NCBI GenBank assembly: GCA_022393335.1
Contig: JAJEKB010021384.1
Span: 1-64,000, forward strand
Direction of reading: 5' to 3'
Source: Macrotrachela quadricornifera
Taxonomy: Eukaryota > Rotifera > Eurotatoria > Philodinida > Philodinidae
Length of the DNA stretch: 64,000 nucleotides
A program made the position numbers and the translations under genes. Every line of letters begins with the position of its first letter. The stretch's first letter is position 1. Shown piece after piece: positions 34,201 to 45,015 of this stretch. The notes under the pieces are model-generated. The model saw nothing but the letters and a program-made list of their open reading frames with translations. It ran no database searches and was not told where the DNA came from.

Positions 34201-37200
34201 AGATTTATTTGATAAAGTTTGGCCAAATTTACGTGTATTAGCTCGTTCATCACCACAAAATAAATATGAACTTGTGAGAGGTATCATGGCATCGAAAATT
34301 AATCTATTATGTGAAGTTGTTGCTGTTACTGGTGATGGAACAAATGATGTTCCTGCTTTGAAAAAAGCTGACGTCGCTTTTGCGATGGTTAGTTTTGCCT
34401 CTTCTTTTTTCTTTTTGTATAATATGAAGGTTGATTAATGTTCAATTTAGATTGACGAGGAAAATTTCATCACTGATTAGTTGCTTTTCCATCGAGACTA
34501 TGTGCATTTTGTAGATCCTAATAATTTGAATCATAATGAGGAATATTCAAAAAAGTACTGTTCGAAATTTTACACAATAATGAGTTTTTGCAAGAATAGT
34601 TTATTGAGAAAACTTCAGCTCTTTCCTCATTCCTATCTCGAGGCTACAAAAGCGTCATAAAGATCCTTTAAAAGAAGCCGTTGAGTTCAGAATAGAAATA
34701 AATCAGAAGATTTAAAATTTTCCTGTTTAACTATTCTCATTTAAGGCAGTGACTCTGTTTGAGATCCGATCTTATTACAGATCTAGATTTATGAGGAAAG
34801 TATCTGAGATGACCACCTCCATTTTGACTTATTCAAAGCTCATTCGATAAAATATATTGAGATAAGATATTGCCTAAAAAAGTTCGACCTACTGGCGAAG
34901 AGTTATGACCGTTCTATTGTGAACCAGATTTTTCTGAAAAAAATCCAAATGAAGAGTTTTGATCTGAAATTTTGTCTACAGATAATCCTGAAAGTGTCAA
35001 CTGAAATAAATATCTCGAGAAAGGCATGTTTATCTGAGTTGAAATTTTCAGGATTATCTATAAACAAAATTTCAGATCAAAACTCTTCATTTGAATTTTT
35101 TCAGAAAAATCTGGTTCACAATAGAACGGTCATAACTCTTCGCCAGTAGGTCGAACGTTTTTAGGCACTTTCTTACCTCATTATATTCTATCGAATCAGT
35201 TATGAATAAATTAAAACACAGCTAGGTACCTCGGATACTTCCCTTGTTAGTATATATCTTAAATATAGACTCAAATCGATCCACAAACTTAAGAAGAATT
35301 TAAATCTGTACATTCGATTCTCCATCTCAACTAATAAGTTTTATCAATTATTTTCTGATAGTGAAGTTAATCTATAATTTATTTAATAGGGTATACAAGG
35401 TACCGATTCAGCAAAACAAGCATCCGATATAATTGTTGTTGATGATAATTTCAATTCAATTGTCAAAGCAATTATGTGGGGTCGGAATGATTCAATATTA
35501 AAATCTCTTCAATTTCACTTAACTGTTAACGCTGTTATTGTATTATGTGCTTTTGTTGGAGCATTTATTATAAAAGATTCTCTATTACGTGATATACAAA
35601 TGTTATGGATTTATTTAACAATGAATATATTGGTAACATTAGCACTTGCTATTGAAGCACCAACCGATGAAATATTAAAACCTAAACCTTCTAGACGTAT
35701 GCAACCATTAATATCTCGTACTATCATGAAAAATATAGTTGGTCAAACTATTTATCAATTAACTATTATGCTTTTTATTTTATTCGCTGGTAAGAAAAAA
35801 GAAGAAACCATGAATAGAGATTAATACTCATTTTTGTTTTTTTTTTAATTTAAAAGGTCCTCAAGTATTTAATATTGATGATGGTCGTCCAGTCGATGGT
35901 GTATTTAAACCATCTAAACATTTTACAATGATATTTAATGTATTTGTCTTAATGAATTTATTTAATCAACTAAATTGTCGAAAAATTCAAGGTGAAAAAA
36001 ATATTTTTTGTGGAATATTTCGAAATCCATTTTTTAACGGTATATGGATTAGTACATTTGTTCTACAAATTCTTCTTATTCAGTATGGTTCATTTGGATC
36101 TTCTTGTGTTCCATTAACATTCGAACAATGGATGTGGTGTCTTCTTTTTGGTTTTGCAGTTCTTCTATGGAATCAAGTTAATAGATTTTGTTTTAGTTTT
36201 TGACAAACTTTATGTCTTTTAGATGCTTAACCTCATCCCATTACCACGTCATATGTCGAGTTCGTATGCATCGCATACTTATGAACCACCATCATCTAAT
36301 GACTTAGATCTAAGAGAACAGTCAACATTGGAAGTAAGTTCAACAAAAAGACAAATATTTTAGTTAAGAGGAATAATATGTCTTTAAATATAAGTTTGTA
36401 AAAAAGAAAAAAAACGAGACTTTTAAAGGAGGGAGATATGTAAGCATCAGAAAATGGATGATTCTTTCTAGAAAAGTAAGACGAGTTTTTTTTATTGCAG
36501 ATTCAGGTAAAAGTAAGCATACTGAAGCTTATGTAAAAGTGAAGATATTATATAGATTTTGTTAGGATCTTTGATGTGTTCGAAGTATAATCGTAGTACT
36601 TCTATATTTGATCAAAACAGGTACGTTTTTGGAAACGTTGACAGCTCAATTTATCTCCAATGAAAAGAACATTTAAGTTTGCATCGTTTTGTATAAATAT
36701 TATAATTTTTTTCGAAGTATTGAGATAATGAATAACATGACTCTTGTAATTAATATCTTAAGAATATGATTTTATTCGATATTATCTAAGATAGAACTTA
36801 AACTGCGTGTCAATGATCGAGGTACTGAAAACTGCATTTTTCGAGTAGTTATCTTATAAGATTTGTCCGACTTTCGATCAAAAATAATATTATATTTGAA
36901 ATCAGCATTCAAAACTTATTCGATTCGTATACTGTTCAAACTCTTTTGAGCACTTTCATTCTCGCCTGAAAACTTAGCTTTGCTCTCCTCTACGAATTAG
37001 TCCAAATATTAAATTAATTAATCGTCCTGTTGAATTTATTTAACTTTCGAGGCATTAACAATTAGAATTTTACAATTGAACCAGTGTTTATATTGATTTC
37101 ATTTTTGAACTCATTTCTTGGAGAGAGTAAAGTTACGTGTTGGGGTAAAAGTACGATGGAAAGTCGGACAAGTCTTATAAGATAACTACTCGAAAAATGC

Positions 37201-37733
37201 AGTTTTCAGTACCTCGATCATTGACACGCAGTTTAGAGTCTATCGCAGATAATATCGAATAAAATCATATTTTTAAGTTATCAATTACAAGAGTCAGGCT
37301 ATTCATTATCTCAATAATTCGAAAATAAATTATAATATTCATACAAAACGATGCAAACTTAAATGTTCTTTCCATTGGAAATGAATTGAGCTGTCAACGT
37401 TTCCAAAAACATATCTATTTTAATCAAATATAGAAGCACTACGATTATACTTCGAACAAATCAAAGATCATAACAAAACCTATATAATATTTTGCAATAT
37501 CTTCACTTTTAAATAAGCTTCAGTATACTTACTTTTACCTGAATCTGCAATAAAAAAAATTCGTCTCACTTTTCTAGAAAGAATCATCTATTTTCTGATG
37601 CTTATATGTCTCGGTCCTTTAGTCGAATGGTTTTGATGAGCAAAGTTAATTATTTTTTCTTCGTTTTTGAATAGAATCTTCATTCTTCTTTCTTTTCTTT
37701 TTATCATTATAGAAGGGTGCAGTCGATGGCTAA
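31287..37733 (+). CDS. Plasma-membrane Ca-ATPase (P2B) homologue with altered catalytic motifs, 14 exons, about 1,047 aa
   Basis: Exons: 31287-31485, 31531-31743, 31806-32153, 32223-32327, 32528-32668, 32887-32956, 33017-33146, 33204-33452, 33506-34147, 34193-34387, 35390-35789, 35857-36176, 36223-36333 and 37713-37733. They sum to 1,048 codons with all phases matching and no internal stop. P2B order is complete: [12 protein letters not shown], actuator [11 protein letters not shown]4 [28 protein letters not shown]5-M10. Deviations from PMCA consensus: phosphorylation loop DHTGILT (Asp429 kept; Lys to His and Thr to Ile), TGES as TGEA, PEGL as PENL, and M6 LWIYLTMN where Ca-ligand Asn and Asp are Tyr839 and Asn843. 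The tail after M10 is only about 45 residues and lacks an evident calmodulin-binding helix. Family certain; ion transport doubtful. The last 6-residue exon rests on a good acceptor; without it, a stop follows at 36361-36363. Confidence 0.85.
34796..35250. repeat. Fold-back inverted repeat inside Ca-ATPase intron 10
   Basis: Arms of roughly 200 bp pair around 35012. For example, GTTCGACCTACTGGCGAAGA at 34882 is matched by its inverse near 35135-35155. The inner 140 bp of each arm are close to identical and the outer parts more diverged. It fills about half of the 1,002-nt intron (34388-35389). Confidence 0.8.
36418..37627. repeat. Long fold-back inverted repeat (about 470-bp arms) at the 3' end of the Ca-ATPase gene
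   Basis: The left arm, about 36418-36885, and right arm, about 37152-37627, are inverse copies with scattered mismatches; AGCATCAGAAAAT and CTTTCTAGAAAAGT near 36442-36475 pair with 37575-37610. A spacer of about 265 bp separates them. In the preferred model the element lies inside the last intron (36334-37712). Confidence 0.85.
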
Positions 37734-38466
37734 TCTTTACCATCATTATCTAATTAATCATTATTAAACACAATGTCGAAATAACCTCCATCGAATTCTT
37801 TAAACAGTACTGAAATCGAATTCGAATAATTGATGAAATCATTCATTATGTTTCTGTCCTTTTTTTTGGTTTCTTTTAAGCGTGATAAAAAAAAATTCTT
37901 TTATTTTATGGGTGCGTGTATTTTTTTAACCTTAGTACTCTGAACCAGTCTTGAACACTATCTGGTGAGAGTTTTTTCACTATTAAACTTATATTTTCTT
38001 TTATTATGCCATTTTTTATTCGGTTTTGTAGAGAAAGTGTTCAAATAAATAAAATGTTCTTCTTATTTCGTGGAAGTAATGTATAAAATCTGTTTAGCAG
38101 AATGTTCGTTACCATCAGGTTCTGAACATTTCTAAGATTTATTTAAATTTTTTGTCTTTGGCACAATTACACATCGAACACCGTTTGCGTTTTCTTTTTG
38201 CGGAGCTCTGACTTGACTCTTCTCCATTCAAGGACAAGTAGCGCTCATCTTGCAGATTCGCTGACCGTTTTTTGAAAGAATGATAATTTATTGTGAATTA
38301 AAAATAATTTTACTCCGAAAAAGTTACTTCCGCATCGCAACTACCTGAATTATTAATGCTTGAGCTTGTTACTTGCTTTGAATAGCTCCTATAGATATTA
38401 GGCTGAATACGAGCGTATTTAACGATACAGTTGTCAGCGCCTTTCAGTTTTTATCGATTATATCTA
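37734..38466. other. Intergenic, AT-rich
   Basis: Nothing supported beyond the presumed 3' UTR of the Ca-ATPase gene. Confidence 0.5.
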
Positions 38467-38935
38467 TATAAATGATCATGTTCATTGGTATTTTCCGTAC
38501 AAGTAACGCATTTATATAGTATACAGTTAGAAATCATTGTTAATTATTAATATATACAATATAACACTCGATAAAATAGAGGTAGTGTCCCTTTTGTAAG
38601 CTCGTGTTCATTGATATTAAATCTTCCTTTGTTGAATCGCCGATATTTATTTGTTTATCTGGGTTAATTTGGCACAAATGGTTAATTAAAATATCAATGT
38701 TTATGAAACGAGGTCAATCTGTTTCCACTCAATAATTGGTACAAGGAAACTGTGCTTTGCAATAAAACATTAATATTACTTGTTCTATCAGTAGCATACG
38801 ACATTTCTTATATTAATATCCCACAAGAAAAGGATCTTGACGCCTCAAGCTTCAAAGCACTTTGAAACCTATATTCACTAACATTATTTTTTGGAAAAAT
38901 AACGAATAAAGTTTTTCTCTGATCCTCATAATAAA
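38467..38935 (+). repeat. Dispersed repeat, copy 2 (first copy at 13557)
   Basis: It aligns collinearly with 13557-14015, from AATGATCATGTT to TTTTTTGGAAAAATA. Intact words shared with copy 1 include ATTTCTTAT, TTCATTGAT and CAATAAT. No terminal repeat is seen. Confidence 0.65.
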
Positions 38936-41399
38936 TGAAAGTATAACAGCGGTTTTGTATAACATTTTCGTAGTTTTGTAATAAAACAAAATTATTCGAC
39001 GTTTCGATGATTTATCCCTAGTCTCAATCTTGTAAGGATCTTGTCAAGTTTTGTTCAGGATCCTGCTCAGATATTTTTCAAACTTGAGAATACAAGATCA
39101 TATCAGAATTTGCTCAAGATCCTTGATAAGATCCTTTCAAGATTATGAAAAAGGATTCAACTAAGACTTTTCAGGTTTTCGTCAAGATCTGACGTGAGTT
39201 AATTCCTGAAATCCTATGTAAATGACCTATGAGGACCAGTGTGGTATTATGGAAACCAAGAAGACAAGCATTCGAAAGGATAATGTTCACCCATTTTCGA
39301 AGGACATACTAAACCCTAATTATGCAGAAAAAAATGGTGAAGAAGTCTCTTGAAAGAACAGAGATCGAAAGTATACAAACAAGGTATTATACTGTATCTT
39401 CTATGTTCTATATAACATCTAGTATTTATATGACTAAATCAATAAGAAAACTATGATCTAGATAAATAATGGAATTAATTACCTTTGTGATTATATTTAA
39501 TTAGTGTAGGTTTTCTTAAGATTTCCAAATAAGGCCTTTTTTGATATCAAACCCACTTCTCCTCTCTCGTTTCTGCAATACATTTGATCGTGATGAACTA
39601 CATTCGCATGTTATATCAATCGAATTCCGTTTTATCTGCTACTTTTTTCAATGAAATTTTGATGACAACATGTAAGCACATTTATTAAGCAATTTAAGTC
39701 GAAAAACAATATATTTGAAACAATCAAATCCTTTAACTACGAGTACCACTAATAATTCATTGAGAGTACCTTGAGATGACTCCTGCAAGGCCACTAGTAA
39801 TGCGCTTAAGTATCCCTTGAAAAGCCTTTGATAAACTGCAAATGACCTTTTTGGATAATGCTTCGAAAATCATTACAAGTACACTATGGATAGCTCTTGG
39901 CAAACTATTTAGGATGCTCCAGGATAGTCTTCAGCCCAACAAAACTTTTCTTTGGTGCCAGGCAGGCTAAGCTTTTTATTGGACCGGCCCAGTATTTTAT
40001 ATAAACTTAATGTAATTTATGTCTGTCAAAAACAATCCAAATAACTGAAAAGTTGTCAGAAGAAAAAATATTGAAATATTTTTAAAAGAATAATGCTATC
40101 TCAAAATAATTGCATATGTCGACTACATACTATATTTTATGCTACATTAATTAATATGAGAATATGATTAACAGAAGAAATGTACCGTAAACAAACTGTT
40201 CTCTATAAGTGACAGTTTATTCAGCCCCTTAATTTTGATTAACTAGTATTCAATAGGAATTGTGCTTTCTAGTTCGGGCATTTATTGAAGTAAGACTTAT
40301 GGAAGTCAAAAATGATCTGTATAAAAAGTAGAAAATTTTGATACATAGTTTTTTAAATATTAATGTCAAACTTGTAATAGTGATAGCAAGTTTGGCAGAT
40401 ACTCATTAGAGCCGAGTTAAATAATTATATATTTTCAAACAGTAGTTTTACTGTCCATCATCTCATCGAATGATTCTCGTCGCGAAAACTTTCAAGTACG
40501 TAGTAGTATAGTATCTTTTTCAAGCCTTTTTTTACTAGCGAAACAATGCTGAAAGAAAACCAGTCACACAAAAAAATCGTGTTTGTCTTTAAAACTCTTC
40601 GAACGTCTTTTGTTTTTTCGTTTAACTCAATAATTATCTCGATTTAATATATATTGGTTTTAGTACTGTCGTAGTAATTTGACTAAAAAGTTTCCTATAA
40701 CATTCGGACAATGTGCTCTGAAGGATATTGATAATCACGCATGTGATTTCTGAATCTTGGCATGGAAAAACGACGGTAAAAAGGAATCTTCATCGGGCCT
40801 AAGCTGGGCTGCTTTAGGCCAGATCGAGTCAGAAAAACGAAGCCCATTTTGAGTCCTGGTAACAGTATTCCTAGAAACTCATTAGAAAACTACGAAAACT
40901 TGTCGTATAGGTATGCACTAGTACTAGTTAACTGGACGTTCATCCTGACTGGATATGTATTTAATACATTTATGACTAGCAGTTTCGAATTAGTATCATC
41001 TCTAACGCTAACACATATGATCCCTACTGTAAAAACCATCTAAGGAAATGCTCAGTACCTTTTCAATGGCTATTCAATGATAATATTAGAAACTTTTAAG
41101 ATACTATTCAGGAATATAACTACTAACTCTTCGAGAGATATTCCATATATTCTCAATGATTTAACCAGCTTGTCTCTAGATAACATTTAAAAATTTACTG
41201 AGAACACTCCTAGAGAACCTTAGGAAAGTTACTGATAGAACCACTAGACCGCCGTTCAAAAAATACTAGGAATGCTTCCTGTTCACCCACGAACAGCTAC
41301 TAAGGATATCACCAGATATCCTTAAAGAAGATACAAAGAGTGCCATTAGATAGCGCTTTACAAGGGCCTCGACATTGAAAATAATCTGATCGTATGAGT
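38936..41399. other. Gene-free; several degenerate short-period repeats
   Basis: 39020-39190 repeats AAGATCCTT-type words. 39760-39930 and 41040-41350 carry the same degenerate class as 23220-23600. GC-richer words GGCCGG/GGGCC occur near 39990 and 40795-40830. No gene is supported. Confidence 0.4.
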
Positions 41400-42200
41400 T
41401 CCCCTCCATCTCAAATATGGTTGGCCAAAATTTCGAGCTAAAACTATCGTACTAGGTGAAATTGCTGCTCACAATAATTCGGCTGACTGAAATGCTCCCC
41501 CTTTAGTTTGATCGGTTGAAGCCACTATCCCTCTCCCTACCTCGAGACAATCTCATTGGCTGTAGTTATATCAATTAGAAATCTAAGCAAGATTTTTGTC
41601 AATGGTGAGTTATACAGGATTTTTTATACAGAAACGTTATTTTTTTTGACTTCTCCCCCAATTACCTTGGACCGACAGACAAATTTTAAGCACTTTTTTA
41701 TCTCCATATAACCTTTCTTTCTTCAAAGAGGATTACAAAAAATTATCATAACAAAACCTTCGTCTTGACTAAAAACAAATAGTTGAAATAAAATTTTGAA
41801 AACTAGGTCTCAGAATTAAATTTCTTCACCGCAATGACCTCGGGCCGAATTTAGTCTGATAAAAAAATCATCTTTTCTTTAAAGCCATTATTTGATTCAA
41901 AAAAAAGTTAACCGCAGAACATCTCTAAAAGCTAATACTAGATTCGATTTCCCTCACTATAAAAATCTGCTCACATTTTATGAAAATGAAAAACTGATGA
42001 TACCATTGGATTCCCCGACTCTCAAAACCCTTTAAGAACATTTTTAGGAACTATTACATTCCAGTATTATCGATATAATCGTTGTTGTTTTCTGATTAAT
42101 TACGACAGACAGACAGACAAACTTTAAGCATTTTAGCTGTCTTAATTAAACGCCATATGACTCTTTCTGTCAGAAAAGGAAAAAAACGATGAATATCAAG
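41400..42200. repeat. Inverted copies of the dispersed family seen at 21.0, 26.8 and 27.6 kb
   Basis: CGACAGACAAATTTTAAGC near 41681 and GACAGACAAACTTTAAGCA near 42112 are the inverse of the TTTGTCTGCC word found in the other copies. Each is followed by an ATATAACC/ATATGAC...CTTTCT word. Confidence 0.4.
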
Positions 42201-42237
42201 GTAATGATGTGATTTATTCTGTATGTTTCATATCTAT

Positions 42238-42323
42238 GTAAAAAAACGATAATGATCTGATTATAATCGATTTTAGTTTGATGAAAAATCGACTATAATC
42301 AGATTTTTTGTCGTTTTTTTTAC
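42238..42323. repeat. Small hairpin, arms about 37 bp
   Basis: GTAAAAAAACGATAATGATC at the left pairs with the inverse ending TCGTTTTTTTTAC at 42323. CTGATTATA...CGATTTT also pairs with AAAATCGACTATAATCAG. It is a compact palindromic MITE or stem-loop. Confidence 0.7.
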
Positions 42324-44455
42324 ATGGCGGTAATCGCGTGTGTTTTTGCGTTAGAAAGATATATCAGATAAATATGCATCATTATAGAAAGAAGAATATT
42401 TAAGCATAATTTATTTATTTTCTGCATCGTCATTCATCCGTGAAAACCTAGGTATAAAAGGTAATGCTTGTTGTGCATATATCAGTAGTGTGTTTTTATT
42501 TCCTGATAAGCGCGTCTCGACAATCGTTAATCAATATAATCTGTAAGTAATACTTCCTTTAAAAACGATTTCAGTTAATTTTGAAGATATCTATACAGAA
42601 CATTCTGTCTAGCTCTATATAATTAATCGTCATTAATTAGAATTTGAAATACATTTAACATACTTCTTCATATGTTTTTTACATTTAAAATCATAAATTT
42701 AATATAATTGTAATTTAACTTGGTCGCTTTCTCTAATTCCTTAAATTAAAAATTAAAATAAATTATTTTATTTTTTTCTATCGCAGTTTACATAAAACAC
42801 GTATACTATTAGTACCTCTATATATGTGTATGTACTGTGCCTTATGAGCACTATGCAGTAACGATTTTCAGCCCCCTTTCCGAGCTATTGATCAATGGTT
42901 TCTCTCCTATTTAGGTACTATCGCATTGTAGCACCTTCCCCCTTCGCTGACTATTCCGATTCATTTCCTCTTCTACTTCGCGAACTGATTGCTCTCACTT
43001 TTAGGCATTATCCATATCTGATTCCCAAGAAATAAAAGAACCCAATGCTAATAGCATTGACATCTCGTATTAATTCCTCATTTCTCTTTCCATACCAGTC
43101 CTATTGTTATCAAATTATTCCCTATATTTGAGAACTACTGCGATATTGTTCTTTTACATATTTCCAGAGTATTGTGACTTGAATATTTCTTTATTTTTGT
43201 ATAGTAACATTTGGTTGCTTACTATTTCAGAACTGTTGCGATTTCCTTCCTCTCCGTTTTGCGGTATTATTGCAATCTGTTTTCTTCCCTTATAGATATT
43301 ATTCACAGATAATTTCTTCTCCACTTTATTACTATTACGATCTGATAATTGTTCCTTTTTAAGCATTATTGTGCCATAGTTTATGATCTAATTCTTAAAA
43401 AAATGAGAGGCTATTGCAATGTAGATCCTCTTTTCTTTTTCGAAATATTATAATCTTGTTCCTTCATATTTAAATGACTATTGTAATATACTTCAGCTGT
43501 CATTTAGGCATGAGATGCCTAATTCGAGTGATAATATAAATGAAGTTGCAGAAGCTATTTTTTCATTTTGAAAATAAATAAAGATATAGAACCATTGATT
43601 ATCTGACCTATAAGAACTGTAACAAATATTCACTTTCATATCAGTTAGAAAAAAAAAAATTTTATTTCATTTATATTATTTATAATAAATAATAAATGAC
43701 CACTGAATACAAGAGAACTGAGTTCACTTTATTTCCGGGAGATACAAGGTCTTACGGGCATGATGATCAAGCGCATCTTGGCAACTGAGGGTGCCGCGAA
43801 ATCGAGGCACAAGAATGGACTATGAGGTGCTTAGTTCGAGTTCGAATATAAATCGGCCATCAGCTGCATTATATCAGCTCTAAAATAATTTTAAAAAAAA
43901 TTGCGCCAGCTCTTCTTTAGGAAAAAAATCAAAAGATAAAATTTCTTCTAATTATAAATTTATAATTCGAGATGCGTCGCTCCGCGTGAGAGTGCCACGA
44001 AGGGCGAGCGTGCGGTCCTAATTATAACTTTATGATTTGGATAAATTTTATCTTTTACTTTTCTAAGAGATATAGATGGATGTTTCAATTCCAGTTATAA
44101 ATTTATATTTAGGATACTGTATATTTTTCCGTTTTGCTAAGATTATTTTATTGTGTGAATTGGAATCATAAATTCATAATTTGAAATGAGACACTTATGT
44201 ACGTTTAAGAAAAAAAACGAAAAGTACAATTTATAAGTGTAAATTTATAATCTGACAAAATTTCTCTCTTTAGTTTATTATCGCAGTGTAGAATTTTTCG
44301 AAAGTTTCATTTCTTGTCTATATGGAATTAGGCAGCTGCCCAGTAGGCCTGTACAAAAAGTTTATCATTTATTATAAATAATTTTAAAAGAAAATTTATT
44401 TCTTTTCCTAACCCACAGGAAAATGATCATTGCAACTTCATTTTTATTATAAGTC
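42324..44455. other. Gene-free, AT-rich
   Basis: Near 43970-44025 a GC-richer stretch (CGTCGCTCCGCGTGAGAG...) interrupts repeated AATTATAAATTTATAATT-like words. Several AATTCGAG...GAGGTGC words recur (43500, 43830, 43965). No gene or RNA gene was recognised. Confidence 0.35.
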
Positions 44456-45015
44456 GAATTAGGCAGCTACTCATATTTTGGGCATAAGTAGGAAACCTCG
44501 ATACTAGAATAGCTCTAAGAGAATCCAGGTTCATGCACCTGTGAAGCTGAATTATAACGGTTTTACTGGATATTTGACCTAGGACATTGGTTTACCTACA
44601 AAATCATATCAATGAATTGCGACTTGAAATTTTGTCCATCAAGAAACCTAAGAGTCACTAGAATATGCTTAAAGTTTCGGGCAAAACGAATGCATCTTTC
44701 TTAAGATATTGAATTTTCAAAAGCCGACTATATCGCGAAAAGAACTAGGAGAACCTCAATTTATTGTATAGCCAATATCTTAAGAAGAATTCACTTTTTG
44801 TGCCTGAAACTTTCAGGATATTCTTGTGGCTTTTAGACTTCTTAATTAACAAAAAGCTCATGTTGGAATTTGCTGATTTAATTTTGCAGGTTAACCAGTG
44901 CTCTAGGACAAAAGTCTACTAAGACGGTCATAGCTCAGCCTTACAGACGCATACGCTCGAATTTGCTTAGAGCTATTCTCGTGTGGAGGTTTCCTACTTA
45001 TGTTCAAAATATGAG
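44456..45015. repeat. Fold-back inverted repeat, arms about 240 bp, diverged
   Basis: AAGTAGGAAACCTC near 44487 pairs with GAGGTTTCCTACTT near 44986. GAATAGCTCTAAG pairs with CTTAGAGCTATTC, and TTCTTAAGATATTG with CAATATCTTAAGAAG near the centre. Arms are clearly related but carry many differences. Confidence 0.75.
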
